A stretch of 64,000 bases of DNA from Bacteroidetes oral taxon 274 str. F0058 (GCA_000163695.1 GG774889.1:1034879-1098878), one strand, 5' to 3'. Shown: positions 1-8,727, counted from the first letter of the stretch. The notes: generated by a model not told the origin, from the letters alone. Made by a program: numbers and translations.

Positions 1-540
1 ACCAGAAATAATTCGATGACAGTACCTGTGGATTTCTATTTGCCGAACGGTTTCGGTCTGTACAATATGGCAGGTAACGTAAACGAATGGGTACTTGATG
101 TATATCGTGCCACTTCCGACGACCTCTTCGATGAATTGAACTCTTATCGTGGTAACCATTGGATTTCGGACTCTGCTTATGCCGAAACTATCCTCGACAG
201 AATGCCTCCTATGGAAGCCGACGTTCGCGACAGTATGCGTAACTATCTGGTGAACGAGAAGAAATTCTATCAGACAGGACGTGATGTCAGAGACTTCCGC
301 GACGGTGATGCTTACTCGTCGATAGGCGACTCTGTGCTTGTATACAAAGATGCTTCTTATATAGAACAGGCTACTATGATATCTAACTCTGCCCGTATCT
401 ATAAAGGCGGTAGCTGGAAAGACAGAGGTATATGGCTCAATCCGTCGAAACGTCGTTGGCTCGACCAGAAAGACAAAGCAAGCGACATAGGTTTCCGTTG
501 TGCTATGAGTGCCGTTGGTGGCAAAAAGAACAGACAATAA
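1..540 (+). CDS. gldJ: GldJ gliding/type IX secretion lipoprotein, C-terminal part
   Basis: The reading frame is open from base 1, so this is the 3' end of a gene that starts outside the window. The visible part is the C-terminal half of a formylglycine-generating-enzyme-like (SUMF1) domain: NMAGNVNEWV near its start, then FNSYRG-like NSYRGNHW, and finally YKGGSWKDR and DIGFRCAM. The combination of GNVNEWVLDVYR, the long insert and the KGGSWKDR/GFRCAM ending is typical of GldJ, an outer-membrane lipoprotein needed for gliding and for stability of the type IX secretion machinery in Bacteroidetes. The catalytic cysteines of true formylglycine enzymes are not expected in this family. GldK/PorK is the nearest alternative, but that gene is normally followed by gldL-gldM-gldN, and here the next gene is an unrelated lipoprotein. 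A strong terminator follows. Confidence 0.8.
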   Translation, partial: TRNNSMTVPVDFYLPNGFGLYNMAGNVNEWVLDVYRATSDDLFDELNSYRGNHWISDSAYAETILDRMPPMEADVRDSMRNYLVNEKKFYQTGRDVRDFRDGDAYSSIGDSVLVYKDASYIEQATMISNSARIYKGGSWKDRGIWLNPSKRRWLDQKDKASDIGFRCAMSAVGGKKNRQ

Positions 541-584
541 GAGATTTACGATATTTCTCGTAAGAGTTTTTGAAATATGAATTA

Positions 585-629
585 AGAGTGCCCTCACACA
601 GAATGAAAGGGTACTCTTTTTATTTTTTT
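585..629 (+). terminator. Rho-independent terminator after gldJ
   Basis: AGAGTGCCCT (585-594) pairs with AGGGTACTCT (608-617), a 10-bp stem with one G-T pair, followed directly by a T-rich tract. It separates gldJ from the next transcription unit. Confidence 0.8.
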
Positions 630-666
630 ATGCTTTCCCTGTAAGTCTATTTACAGAAAAATATTA

Positions 667-674
667 TAATTTTG
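667..674 (+). promoter_or_regulatory. Bacteroidetes -7 box (TAATTTTG) upstream of the PstS-like gene
   Basis: TAATTTTG matches TAnnTTTG, the -7 element of the Bacteroidetes primary sigma factor, and lies after the gldJ terminator and about 110 bases before the next start codon. It probably drives the PstS-like gene and perhaps feoB and its follower. Confidence 0.5.
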
Positions 675-786
675 CAAAACATTATATATCCTATTTTTCG
701 ATATCAAATAAAATGTTGGATTTTGGGTTGAAGAAAATGGATTTATTACGTGATAATAAGATATTTAATAAATAAATTATATCGAT

Positions 787-1725
787 ATGTATAATAAGAT
801 TTTGCTACTTTTTGTGGCAATCATTGTTTTGAGTGGTTGCCGACACAAGAAACAACAGGAAGCTACCGACACGCTTGTATCGGGCGTGATAACAATTGTT
901 GCCGATGAAAACCTGCAAAATATACTCGAAGCCGAACTCGATGCTTTCTCGGTTCGTTTCCCCGAAGCATTTATATTTCCTCAATATCTCGACGAACGGC
1001 AGGCAATAGACTATTTGGTCAAAGACTCGGTAAAGCTGGCAATCGTGGGACGCAATCTCGATGGGTACGAAAGAAGTTTATTGCCGAAAACTCGTGTGGT
1101 AAACTGTTATCCATTTGGATATGAGGGTATTGCTTTCATAATAAACCGACAGAACAAAGACAGCATTATGAGTATGTCTCAGATACGTGATTTGCTACTG
1201 GGACGTATAAGCACGTGGCGTCAGATAAATCCGCAGTCGTCTTCGGACACTGTCAAGATATTCTTCGCAAGTACACAAAACGGTATAATGCGTTATGTTG
1301 CAGACTCCATAACGAGAGGAACAGAAAATGTTTCTCGCAATCTGTATTCGCTCAAAGAGGGTGAAAATATTTTCGACAAGGTAGCCTCTAACCCCAATAA
1401 TATAGGTATTATAGGCATAAATCAGATGGGTAATGTCAATTCTCGGCAATATACTCAAAACGACGGTAAGGTAAGGATACTGCGTGTATCTAAGGAGGTC
1501 GGCGCCAAACTTGAAGACACTTATCTGCCATACGCGGGCGATGTCTACAATGGCGATTATCCTTTTTGGCGACCGTTGTATGTGCTTATTTCCGAGACTC
1601 GTGACGGATTGCCGAGAGGCTTCTGCTTTTTCCTTACACAGCAAGTGGGGCAAAAGGTGGTACAAAAAGCAGGTCTGATGCCTATTACCGATGTTCATAA
1701 GATAGCTACACGGTGGACAGACTGA
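787..1725 (+). CDS. PstS-like substrate-binding lipoprotein
   Basis: The 312-residue protein starts with a lipoprotein signal peptide ending in LSGC (lipidated Cys18). The rest resembles the phosphate-binding PstS family (PBP-like domain): an early VSGVITIVADENL strand, a LAIVGRNL segment and repeated short strands with the family's spacing. No PstC, PstA or PstB permease genes are nearby, so it is a lone binding protein rather than part of a recognisable transporter. It may sense or capture a ligand in the periplasm, but the ligand cannot be read from sequence. It ends 43 bases before feoB on the same strand and could be co-transcribed with it. Confidence 0.65.
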   Translation: MYNKILLLFVAIIVLSGCRHKKQQEATDTLVSGVITIVADENLQNILEAELDAFSVRFPEAFIFPQYLDERQAIDYLVKDSVKLAIVGRNLDGYERSLLPKTRVVNCYPFGYEGIAFIINRQNKDSIMSMSQIRDLLLGRISTWRQINPQSSSDTVKIFFASTQNGIMRYVADSITRGTENVSRNLYSLKEGENIFDKVASNPNNIGIIGINQMGNVNSRQYTQNDGKVRILRVSKEVGAKLEDTYLPYAGDVYNGDYPFWRPLYVLISETRDGLPRGFCFFLTQQVGQKVVQKAGLMPITDVHKIATRWTD

Positions 1726-1768
1726 TGAGTTGTTGATTATTGTAAAAAAACTATACTAATAGACTTTT

Positions 1769-4402
1769 ATGCAAAAATTGTCCGAACTAAATCCGAGTGA
1801 GAAAGGATATATTGTTAAGATTCAGGGATATGGCGGATTTCGTAAGCGTATAATAGAGATGGGCTTCATCAAGGGGCATCAGGTAGAGGTGCTTCGCAAA
1901 GCTCCTTTGGGCGACCCCATTACGTATCGTATTATGGGGTACGAGGTATCTTTACGGCGTAGTGTTGCCGAACAGATAGAGGTGATATCCGAAAAGGAGG
2001 CAGAAATATTGATGTCGCAAAACCCGACTCAATATTTCGGTACTTTCTCCGAAGATGATTTTCGGCGAGTGGCTCTCGAGAAACGTCGAGAGATAAACGT
2101 AGCTCTGGTAGGCAATCCGAATTCGGGTAAATCGACACTGTTCAACGCTTTCACGGGTATGCACGTGAAGGTGGGCAATTATAGCGGTGTCACGGTAGAC
2201 GTAAAAAAAGGCAGTTGTTCGTATAAAGGATATCGTTTCAATTTTGTAGACCTGCCGGGTACTTACTCTATTTCGGCTTTTTCGCCCGAGGAGCGTCTGG
2301 TACGTCGACATATAGTAGACGAAAAGCCCGATATAGTGCTAAACGTTCTCGATTCGGGCAATCTTGAACGTAATATGTACCTTACCACACAACTGATAGA
2401 TATGAATCTGCGGAGCGTTATAGCCCTTAACTTCTACGACGAGTTTGAGCATAGGGGCGATAAGCTCGATATAGATGCTCTCGGCAAGTTGATAGGAATA
2501 CCGATAGTCCCCACGGTAGCCGCACGCCGACAGGGAATAGACGAATTGCTCGACACAATGATAAAAATCTATGAAAGCTCCGATATCATAGACCCGGACG
2601 GTAGGCTGATAGACTCGGTCAAAGACGACGCACTGATAGAGCGTTACCACCATCTCATAGAACTCGAACACAGGCACGGTAAGAAGCACTCCGCTTCCGA
2701 TATAGAAGGTAGCAGACCACTGCATTCTATAGTACGGCACGTACATATCAATTACGGCAGTACGATAGAGAAAGCTATCGACAATATCAAGAAGGTTTTG
2801 TCTGCCAATGAAGGTGCGTACGATAGTTTCACGCCTCGTTATATAGCAATAGCATTGCTACAACACGATAAAGATATAGAGGGGTTTGTGGCACGGTTTG
2901 CCAACTATGACGATGTGGTGAAATGTCGCGACGAAGAAGAGAAAAAGATAGAGGCAGAGCTGCGTTCGCCTGCAGTCAATGCTATAATGGACGCCAAATA
3001 TGGTTTTATCGCCGGAGCGCTGAAAGAGACATTCGAACCTGTCGAGGTAGACCCCAATGTATTTACGCCAACGACGAGGATTGATAAGATAGTTACCAAC
3101 AAATATCTCGCATATCCTATCTTTGCACTTATCATTTATCTGATGTTTCAGGCTACGTTCTCGCTGGGGCAATATCCGATGGATTGGATAGACAGTGGGG
3201 TAGAGGTGCTGTCCGGTTGGCTGCGGAGTGCTATGCCCGACGGTATGCTCAAAGACTTGCTTATAGACGGTATAATATCGGGTGTAGGTGCTGTCATAGT
3301 GTTTTTACCCAATATATTGATACTATACTTCTGTATGACGATACTCGACGCTTCGGGGTATATGGCTCGTGCTGCCTTTATAATGGATCGCCTGATGCAC
3401 AAGATAGGCTTGCACGGCAAATCGTTTATACCTCTGATGATGGGTTTTGGCTGTTCGGTACCGGCTATGATGGCTACTCGTACTATCGAAAACCGTAGCT
3501 CGCGAATGATTACCATATTTGTTACCTCGTTTGTCTCGTGTAGTGCAAGGCTGCCTGTGTATATCCTGCTTATAGGTACTTTTTTTGCTTCCCACAAGGC
3601 TCTTGTGATGTTTTTGGTATATTTTACGGGTATTGCTTTTGCCTGTATTTTTGCCAAATTATTCAAGAAGGTGCTTTTTACCAAAGACGATACGCCGTTT
3701 GTTATGGAGTTGCCAAAATATCGTATGCCGCAGTTGAAGTACGTGCTACGCGATACTTGGGAGAAGGGGTCGCAATATATGAAAAAGATGGCTACCACGA
3801 TACTTGCGGGCACGGTCATTATATGGGCTTTATCTTATTTCCCGCAGGCAAAAGACGACAACGTATCCGACACGCAGCAACTCGAGCAGTCGTATATGGC
3901 ACAGATGGGCAAAGCCATAGAACACGTGATGTCTCCGCTTGGTTTCGATTGGAAAATATCGGTAGCAGTCATCACAGGTGCAGCAGCCAAAGAGATGGTT
4001 CTCAGCACACTCGGTATACTCTATGGTGTCGGACAAGACGATATCGAATCTTCGCTTCCCGACCAATTACGGAATGCCAAAGGCACAGATGGGCAACCTA
4101 TTTATAATATGGCTACTACTGTTGCACTGTTGTTGTTCGTCTTATTGTACTTCCCGTGTATAGCGGCGGTGGTAACAGTACGCAACGAAGCAGGTTCGTG
4201 GCGGTGGGCTCTGTTTGTGGTGGCGTACACTACGCTATTGGCTTGGATAGTGGCTTTTGCTGCCTACAATATCATTGCTCACGGCATAATACAGGAGGTC
4301 GTCGTGGCTATTATCATACTGTTGTGCCTACTTTTTGCTGCAAATAGGGTGGTAAGCAGTCGTAAGTCGAAATCTAAATGCAGCAGTTGCGGTATGTGTT
4401 AG
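1769..4402 (+). CDS. feoB: FeoA-FeoB fusion ferrous iron transporter
   Basis: This 877-residue inner-membrane protein imports Fe2+. Residues 1-75 form a FeoA-type SH3-like domain (GFRKRIIEMGF and a DPITYRIMGYEVSLR core). They are fused to the FeoB GTPase domain with P-loop GNPNSGKS at 115-122, switch region VTVD at about 141-144 and DLPG at 161-164; the G4 position reads NFYD instead of the usual NxxD variants with Met. A helical spacer and a polytopic membrane domain (two Gate regions, including FGCSVPAMMATRTIENRSSR) follow. The C terminus ends in a CSSCGMC cysteine motif, which may stand in for a separate FeoC or bind a metal. FeoA-FeoB fusions are common in Bacteroidetes. The gene is followed after 42 bases by a DMP19-family gene. 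Confidence 0.95.
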   Translation: MQKLSELNPSEKGYIVKIQGYGGFRKRIIEMGFIKGHQVEVLRKAPLGDPITYRIMGYEVSLRRSVAEQIEVISEKEAEILMSQNPTQYFGTFSEDDFRRVALEKRREINVALVGNPNSGKSTLFNAFTGMHVKVGNYSGVTVDVKKGSCSYKGYRFNFVDLPGTYSISAFSPEERLVRRHIVDEKPDIVLNVLDSGNLERNMYLTTQLIDMNLRSVIALNFYDEFEHRGDKLDIDALGKLIGIPIVPTVAARRQGIDELLDTMIKIYESSDIIDPDGRLIDSVKDDALIERYHHLIELEHRHGKKHSASDIEGSRPLHSIVRHVHINYGSTIEKAIDNIKKVLSANEGAYDSFTPRYIAIALLQHDKDIEGFVARFANYDDVVKCRDEEEKKIEAELRSPAVNAIMDAKYGFIAGALKETFEPVEVDPNVFTPTTRIDKIVTNKYLAYPIFALIIYLMFQATFSLGQYPMDWIDSGVEVLSGWLRSAMPDGMLKDLLIDGIISGVGAVIVFLPNILILYFCMTILDASGYMARAAFIMDRLMHKIGLHGKSFIPLMMGFGCSVPAMMATRTIENRSSRMITIFVTSFVSCSARLPVYILLIGTFFASHKALVMFLVYFTGIAFACIFAKLFKKVLFTKDDTPFVMELPKYRMPQLKYVLRDTWEKGSQYMKKMATTILAGTVIIWALSYFPQAKDDNVSDTQQLEQSYMAQMGKAIEHVMSPLGFDWKISVAVITGAAAKEMVLSTLGILYGVGQDDIESSLPDQLRNAKGTDGQPIYNMATTVALLLFVLLYFPCIAAVVTVRNEAGSWRWALFVVAYTTLLAWIVAFAAYNIIAHGIIQEVVVAIIILLCLLFAANRVVSSRKSKSKCSSCGMC

Positions 4403-4444
4403 TTTTTTTGAATAATTTAGACAAGATAAAACAGTGTATCGTGT

Positions 4445-4987
4445 ATGGAAAAAATGACTAATATCATTGTATCAGACCTATCTTTCGATAGCAAAGACGA
4501 GTACGATATTATAAGGTCTAATATCAGTTTTATCAATCTTCTGTTGGAAGAGGGAGCCGACGAAGAGTTGGTCTACGAAGATGCTTTTCTGAGTTACTAC
4601 GTCGATTATTACGATAGCGAATATAAGAACGGCGATTTCTCGCAATATGTCTACAATAGCGGTTGGAATACCGTCATAAACGATATGGTGGCAAAGGGAC
4701 TTGCAAAAATCGGAGCAACCGAGCATTTGGCTCATTTTCGTAAGATGGTGGCTGTTGCCGAAAGCCTTCCCGACGAAGAGATGTCGACTTTCCTCAATAG
4801 CCAATATTTTGGTACCAACAATCTGAGAGACAGCCTCAATGACAAAGGTTTCTATGATATAGATGAGGATATAATGCTTCTAAATGCCCGCTGGCTACGC
4901 AATCATAGCAACCTGCGGGTGTTATCTATCGATGAGATGTTTGTCGAAGCCGAAAGGCTACTCGGTAAACATATTGATAGAGAGTAA
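4445..4987 (+). CDS. DMP19-family protein (DUF4375)
   Basis: A 180-residue soluble, acidic protein with no signal peptide. YYVDYY at 51-56 and NGDFSQYVYNSGW at 62-74, followed by a KIGATEHLAHF segment, match the DMP19/DUF4375 family. Neisserial DMP19 is a DNA-mimic protein that relieves repression by a regulator, but most family members, including this one, have no proven role. It lies 42 bases after feoB on the same strand, so it may be co-expressed with iron uptake. The molecular function is left open. Confidence 0.7.
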   Translation: MEKMTNIIVSDLSFDSKDEYDIIRSNISFINLLLEEGADEELVYEDAFLSYYVDYYDSEYKNGDFSQYVYNSGWNTVINDMVAKGLAKIGATEHLAHFRKMVAVAESLPDEEMSTFLNSQYFGTNNLRDSLNDKGFYDIDEDIMLLNARWLRNHSNLRVLSIDEMFVEAERLLGKHIDRE

Positions 4988-5038
4988 TCGTATGAATCGA
5001 GAGCCGCTTAACTATTTGATATTTTGTAGGTAACAGAC

Positions 5039-5059
5039 TATGCCTTACGAGTAAGGTAT
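5039..5059. terminator. Short hairpin between convergent genes
   Basis: TATGCCTTA and TAAGGTATA pair around a CGAG tetraloop between the convergent DMP19 and protease-like genes. No long T run follows, so termination is only a possibility. Confidence 0.35.
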
Positions 5060-5076
5060 AAATTGTGAATTTCTTG

Positions 5077-5961
5077 TTACTTAGAGTTTTTATAAAATCT
5101 CACCTCTTTCTTACCGCTATCCCAGAATACTTTGTCGAACTTACGGAAGAAGCCGATACTTATCTTTCGTTCACTACTTTCATTAATAGATAGTGTATCA
5201 AAAGAGATACCATATACTTTTATATGCGAATAGATGTATTTTTTTGAGGAAATATTATCAGAAAATAAACCTCTTGAAAACTGCTTTATAATACTATCAG
5301 GCTGTTTTATTTTATTAATTTGCTCAATATCCGATTGTAGCAATTGTAAGTCCGCATCACTACCGCTGTCTATCAATGTCTTTTTAAATCTCATACCCTC
5401 TATTTCCATATCGGTATAGGAATAAAGTTTTGATTTATATTTCAATTTCAGCACAGCTAAGTCATTGTATTGGTATGATATATCAAAATTGCTCAAGGTG
5501 TTGTTGTTAAAATCCAACAGCCAATTATAATTACCGATAATATTCATTCCCAGAATCCCTCCAAACTTCTGTTTTTGTCCTTCAATCGAAGTGATATTCT
5601 CTTTTACTTCCATGTATATCAGATTTTTTAATCGGATCGAATTATCAAAATATTCTTTAGCAAAAAATAAATTACAAATTTTAAGCTTATGATGTGTATC
5701 CAATACAAAAGAGATGCCTATCTGTCTCTTATCGAGTTTAATATTACTAAATAAAACTGTTCCACTTGCCCCCGTATCCCATAAAAACCTATTATCCGAT
5801 ACACTTATCCGTTTTTCTACTATTTCAAATTTGTTATTTATTAATTCAACTCGTGTCGGGAAAAACCAAAGTAAATAAATAATTGCCCCACCTATAAGCA
5901 ATATGACAATAGACGAAATACTCACAGCTAAAACCATTTTCTTTTTCTTGCTCATACTCAC
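5077..5961 (-). CDS. Membrane-anchored retropepsin-like aspartyl protease
   Basis: The 294-residue protein has a lysine-rich start and one N-terminal membrane segment (about 9-33), placing the remainder in the periplasm. Two clan AA aspartyl-protease signatures are visible: DTGASG at 62-67, preceded by hydrophobic residues (FLW), and DSGSD at 198-202 (TLIDSGSD). GGILGMNIIGNYNWLLDF at 134-151 is the conserved flap-following segment of this fold. Two Asp-containing half-sites in one chain suggest an internally duplicated, pepsin-like arrangement rather than a homodimer. The substrate is unknown. The gene is monocistronic, with its own promoter box at 5976-5983. Confidence 0.7.
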   Translation of the reverse strand: MSMSKKKKMVLAVSISSIVILLIGGAIIYLLWFFPTRVELINNKFEIVEKRISVSDNRFLWDTGASGTVLFSNIKLDKRQIGISFVLDTHHKLKICNLFFAKEYFDNSIRLKNLIYMEVKENITSIEGQKQKFGGILGMNIIGNYNWLLDFNNNTLSNFDISYQYNDLAVLKLKYKSKLYSYTDMEIEGMRFKKTLIDSGSDADLQLLQSDIEQINKIKQPDSIIKQFSRGLFSDNISSKKYIYSHIKVYGISFDTLSINESSERKISIGFFRKFDKVFWDSGKKEVRFYKNSK

Positions 5962-5975
5962 ATTCTTTTGACTTA

Positions 5976-5983
5976 CAAAATTA
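5976..5983 (-). promoter_or_regulatory. -7 box for the aspartyl protease gene
   Basis: CAAAATTA on the plus strand reads TAATTTTG on the minus strand and lies 15 bases before the start codon, giving a very short leader. Confidence 0.5.
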
Positions 5984-6175
5984 GCAAAAAAGGCTATTGT
6001 CCTCGAAGCAATAACCCTTTTTATAACTTTATAAGTTGAACTTTCAATTTACATAAAAAAACGATATATGAAATCCAATACTGTAAGACGCTCGTTTGTC
6101 AATGGTTCGAGTAGAATGTTTTTATATACTCCAAAATATACAATGGTTATATTATACTGTTGTTTATCGACTTGT

Positions 6176-6223
6176 GATAAAACAATAGAGGTAGAATCGC
6201 TTGCAGGTGACTCTACCTCTATT
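6176..6223 (-). terminator. Terminator after the thioredoxin lipoprotein gene
   Basis: A perfect 12-bp inverted repeat (AATAGAGGTAGA at 6184-6195 and its complement at 6212-6223) follows the stop codon on the minus strand and is followed by GTTTTA. The rest of the 285-base gap (5962-6245) shows nothing else recognisable. Confidence 0.65.
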
Positions 6224-6245
6224 AATTGAATAATTGCAGAATGGG

Positions 6246-6713
6246 TTAGTTCTTGTTCAAGAGTACTTTGTCGATAGCATCTTTGAGAGCAGCCTTTGGC
6301 AAGGCTCCTTGTGCAAGTTGTGGAGCGCCGCTCATCGGCACAAACAAGAGTGTCGGTATCGAACGTATGTTGAATGCAGCGGCAAGTTCTTGTTCTTGCT
6401 CGGTGTCTATCTTGTAGATATAGATACTGTCGCCATATTCGGCTGCCAACTCTTCGAGTACCGGAGCCAACATTTTACAAGGTCCGCACCACGAAGCATA
6501 GAAGTCTATTATGGCGGGTTTGTCGCCAAGATATTTCCATTCGTTGGGATTTTTTTCGTAATCAACTACTTTGGTCAGAAATTCGCTTTTTGTCAGATGG
6601 ATAGTCTTCATTTTCTTTTCTTCTTTATTTTGTTCGTTATTTTTTCTGGTTTGTCCCGAGCAAGAGGCGAACGCCACTCCTGCAAGCAATAATATTAATG
6701 CTACTTTTTTCAT
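6246..6713 (-). CDS. Thioredoxin-fold lipoprotein
   Basis: A 155-residue protein with a lipoprotein signal peptide ending FASC (Cys18), a charged Lys/Glu/Asn-rich linker, and a thioredoxin domain from about residue 37. The active site WCGPCK is at 75-80, and the cis-proline region appears as SIPTLLF. This is an exported thiol-disulphide oxidoreductase tethered to a membrane, probably reducing or rearranging disulphides in periplasmic proteins. The gene starts 27 bases after the end of the DUF6132 gene on the same strand, and both probably share the promoter at 7001-7008. Confidence 0.85.
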   Translation of the reverse strand: MKKVALILLLAGVAFASCSGQTRKNNEQNKEEKKMKTIHLTKSEFLTKVVDYEKNPNEWKYLGDKPAIIDFYASWCGPCKMLAPVLEELAAEYGDSIYIYKIDTEQEQELAAAFNIRSIPTLLFVPMSGAPQLAQGALPKAALKDAIDKVLLNKN

Positions 6714-6740
6714 TTTTGTATTGTTTTGGTTTATAATTAT

Positions 6741-6968
6741 TTATGCTTGTGTGTTGTTTTTTTGTTTCTTGTCGGTTCGGAATATGCTGAGGAGCAACCC
6801 GCCGATAGCCGCACCCCATATCGAACTCATTACGGGTGACGATGTTATAGGACAGCTGTCGCTGCTGCAGCCCACAAACCGCCAATACAGGAAGCCGGCT
6901 ACTCCGCCCGTCAATATTCCGATTGTTGTAAGCAAGTTGTTTTTTGTCAATAATTTAAATTTATTCAT
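6741..6968 (-). CDS. DUF6132 small membrane protein
   Basis: A 75-residue protein with two hydrophobic segments separated by the motif GCSSDSCPITSSP, which is characteristic of the DUF6132 family in Bacteroidetes. The two cysteines flanking SSDS lie between the membrane segments and could form a disulphide or bind metal. It is placed directly upstream of an exported thioredoxin, which fits a redox context, but this is inference. The function is unknown. Confidence 0.65.
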   Translation of the reverse strand: MNKFKLLTKNNLLTTIGILTGGVAGFLYWRFVGCSSDSCPITSSPVMSSIWGAAIGGLLLSIFRTDKKQKNNTQA

Positions 6969-7000
6969 CGCAGTAATTGCTCTTTTTTGTAATTACGCTG

Positions 7001-7008
7001 CAAAGATA
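7001..7008 (-). promoter_or_regulatory. -7 box for the DUF6132-thioredoxin unit
   Basis: CAAAGATA on the plus strand is TATCTTTG on the minus strand, 32 bases before the DUF6132 start codon. Confidence 0.5.
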
Positions 7009-7097
7009 TAAAATGTTTTCCAACAAACAATATTTTTATAGGAAAATTTTATCGGGTTATAATTTATATCTATCTTGCCCGAATACTCAATTTTTTG

Positions 7098-7105
7098 TAC
7101 TTTTG
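7098..7105 (+). promoter_or_regulatory. -7 box immediately before the PrmA-like fragment
   Basis: TACTTTTG lies only 8 bases ahead of the ATG at 7113, so the transcript would start at or within a few bases of the start codon. Confidence 0.5.
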
Positions 7106-7112
7106 CACCACG

Positions 7113-7361
7113 ATGCAGCAAAATTATATAAAAGTAACAATCCACACCGATATGGAGGAGTATCTGCAAAATATTCTCGCATATCGTTTGCTAAGTGTAG
7201 GATACGGCGGAATAGAAGAGACCTCCTCGGGTATGGAAGCCTATTGCAGCGAAGATATTTTCGACGAGCGGGCATTGATAGCGATGCTCCCCGATGATGC
7301 CAAGTACCGTATCGAAAGTATAGAGCCAAGTCGGTGGGAGCGTTTTATAAAAGCAAATTAA
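7113..7361 (+). CDS. Stand-alone PrmA N-terminal-domain-like protein
   Basis: An 82-residue protein. It resembles the substrate-recognition N-terminal domain of ribosomal protein L11 methyltransferase (PrmA): YIKVTI first strand, then GYGGIEETSSGMEAY followed by the FDERALIAML helix and a final SRWERF where PrmA has its W-x-x-W-E-x-x-F linker. The SAM-dependent methyltransferase domain is absent: only 20 bases separate the stop codon from the next gene, and no frame continues it. It is either a decayed prmA or an independent small protein. An upstream TTG at 7095 could extend the frame but overlaps the promoter box, so the ATG at 7113 is chosen. Confidence 0.5.
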   Translation: MQQNYIKVTIHTDMEEYLQNILAYRLLSVGYGGIEETSSGMEAYCSEDIFDERALIAMLPDDAKYRIESIEPSRWERFIKAN

Positions 7362-7381
7362 ACACAAGCACACACACAAAG

Positions 7382-8674
7382 ATGGAAATCCCGTTTTCTG
7401 CCCTGATACCGTTTATAATACAACTACTGTTTATAGCTATAGCTCCGCTGATTGTCGAACATTGGTGGGAAAAGAACCGCAATAAACTTTTAGTGTCGTT
7501 AGTATTGAGTACTCCCGTGGTGCTATTTATGATGTCTAACAATATGTTGGGCAATCTCGAACATCAGATATTGGCAGATTACCTGCCGTTTGTCATTCTG
7601 CTCGCCTCGTTGTTCGTCATTACGGGCGGCATACATCTTAGTGGCGATATTCAGGCAACGCCACGCACCAATACCATATTTCTTGCCATAGGCTACGTGC
7701 TTGCGTCGTTTATGGGGACTACCGGTGCGGCAATGCTACTCATACGCCCTATCTTGCGTACCAACCAGCAAAGGCACTTCCGTACGCATACGGTTATGTT
7801 TTTCATCGTATTGGTAGCCAACTGCGGAGGTCTGCTCACACCGCTGGGCGACCCTCCTCTGTTTTTACTCTATCTTCGTGGGGCTTCGTTTACTTGGTTT
7901 ATGCACCTGTTGCCCGAATGGTTGTTTGTGGGCTCTCTGTTGCTTGCCATATATTACCTGCTCGACCGTTTCTATTATTTCAAAAAAGAGGAATGGACTA
8001 ACATATCTGCCGACATCAAAGAGAAAAGACCGCTTCGCGTGAGTGGTAATATCAACTTTGTGTTTTTGCTCGGAGTGGTAGCCTCGGTAGCCTTTATTAA
8101 CCAGCAATATATACCGCAAATGAGCGAACACGATGCTCCTTTTTATATCAAATTCCTCAGGGAATTGGTATTAATGGTACTGATAGCGCTATCGCTTGTG
8201 TTTACAAAAAGAGAGGTCAGAGGGCAGAATAATTTCACGTGGTCGCCTATCTTGGAGGTTGCCGCTCTGTTTTTGGGTATTTTTGCCACTATGACACCCG
8301 CCTTGCTGTTTCTCAATCAGCACTCGTCGTCGCTCGGTGTAGTCAGCCCTGCACAGTTTTATTACTTTACGGGAACTCTTAGCTCTTTCCTCGACAATGC
8401 TCCCACTGCCGTCGCCTTCCACAGCGTTGCCGAGGGGTTGCCTCTGGTGGGCAATCAGGTTACGGGCATATCGGAGATAATACTCAAAGCAATATCGACT
8501 GCTGCCGTGTTCTTTGGAGCAATGACATATATCGGCAATGGTCCCAACTTTATGGTAAAATCTATCGCAGAAGAGAACAACGTACCTATGCCGTCGTTTT
8601 TTACCTATATCCTAAAATTCTCGTTACCGGTACTATTGCCTGTTTATATCTTGTGCCAATTGTTGTTTTTGTAG
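7382..8674 (+). CDS. CitMHS_2-type sodium:proton antiporter / anion transporter
   Basis: A 430-residue polytopic membrane protein with about eleven hydrophobic segments. NCGGLLTPLGDPPLFLLYLRG and the paired FLDNAPTAVAF region are the two signature re-entrant motifs of the ion transporter superfamily branch annotated as putative citrate transport or NhaD-like Na+/H+ antiporters (PF16980). The ATG at 7382 is chosen over an upstream in-frame codon at 7334, which lies inside the previous gene. The gene follows the PrmA-like fragment by 20 bases and probably shares its promoter. The substrate (Na+/H+ or a dicarboxylate) cannot be fixed from sequence. Confidence 0.75.
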   Translation: MEIPFSALIPFIIQLLFIAIAPLIVEHWWEKNRNKLLVSLVLSTPVVLFMMSNNMLGNLEHQILADYLPFVILLASLFVITGGIHLSGDIQATPRTNTIFLAIGYVLASFMGTTGAAMLLIRPILRTNQQRHFRTHTVMFFIVLVANCGGLLTPLGDPPLFLLYLRGASFTWFMHLLPEWLFVGSLLLAIYYLLDRFYYFKKEEWTNISADIKEKRPLRVSGNINFVFLLGVVASVAFINQQYIPQMSEHDAPFYIKFLRELVLMVLIALSLVFTKREVRGQNNFTWSPILEVAALFLGIFATMTPALLFLNQHSSSLGVVSPAQFYYFTGTLSSFLDNAPTAVAFHSVAEGLPLVGNQVTGISEIILKAISTAAVFFGAMTYIGNGPNFMVKSIAEENNVPMPSFFTYILKFSLPVLLPVYILCQLLFL

Positions 8675-8727
8675 GGAATTAATAAGCGTCTAAACTTTAA
8701 TCGGATACCAACATATTGTTAGTCAAG

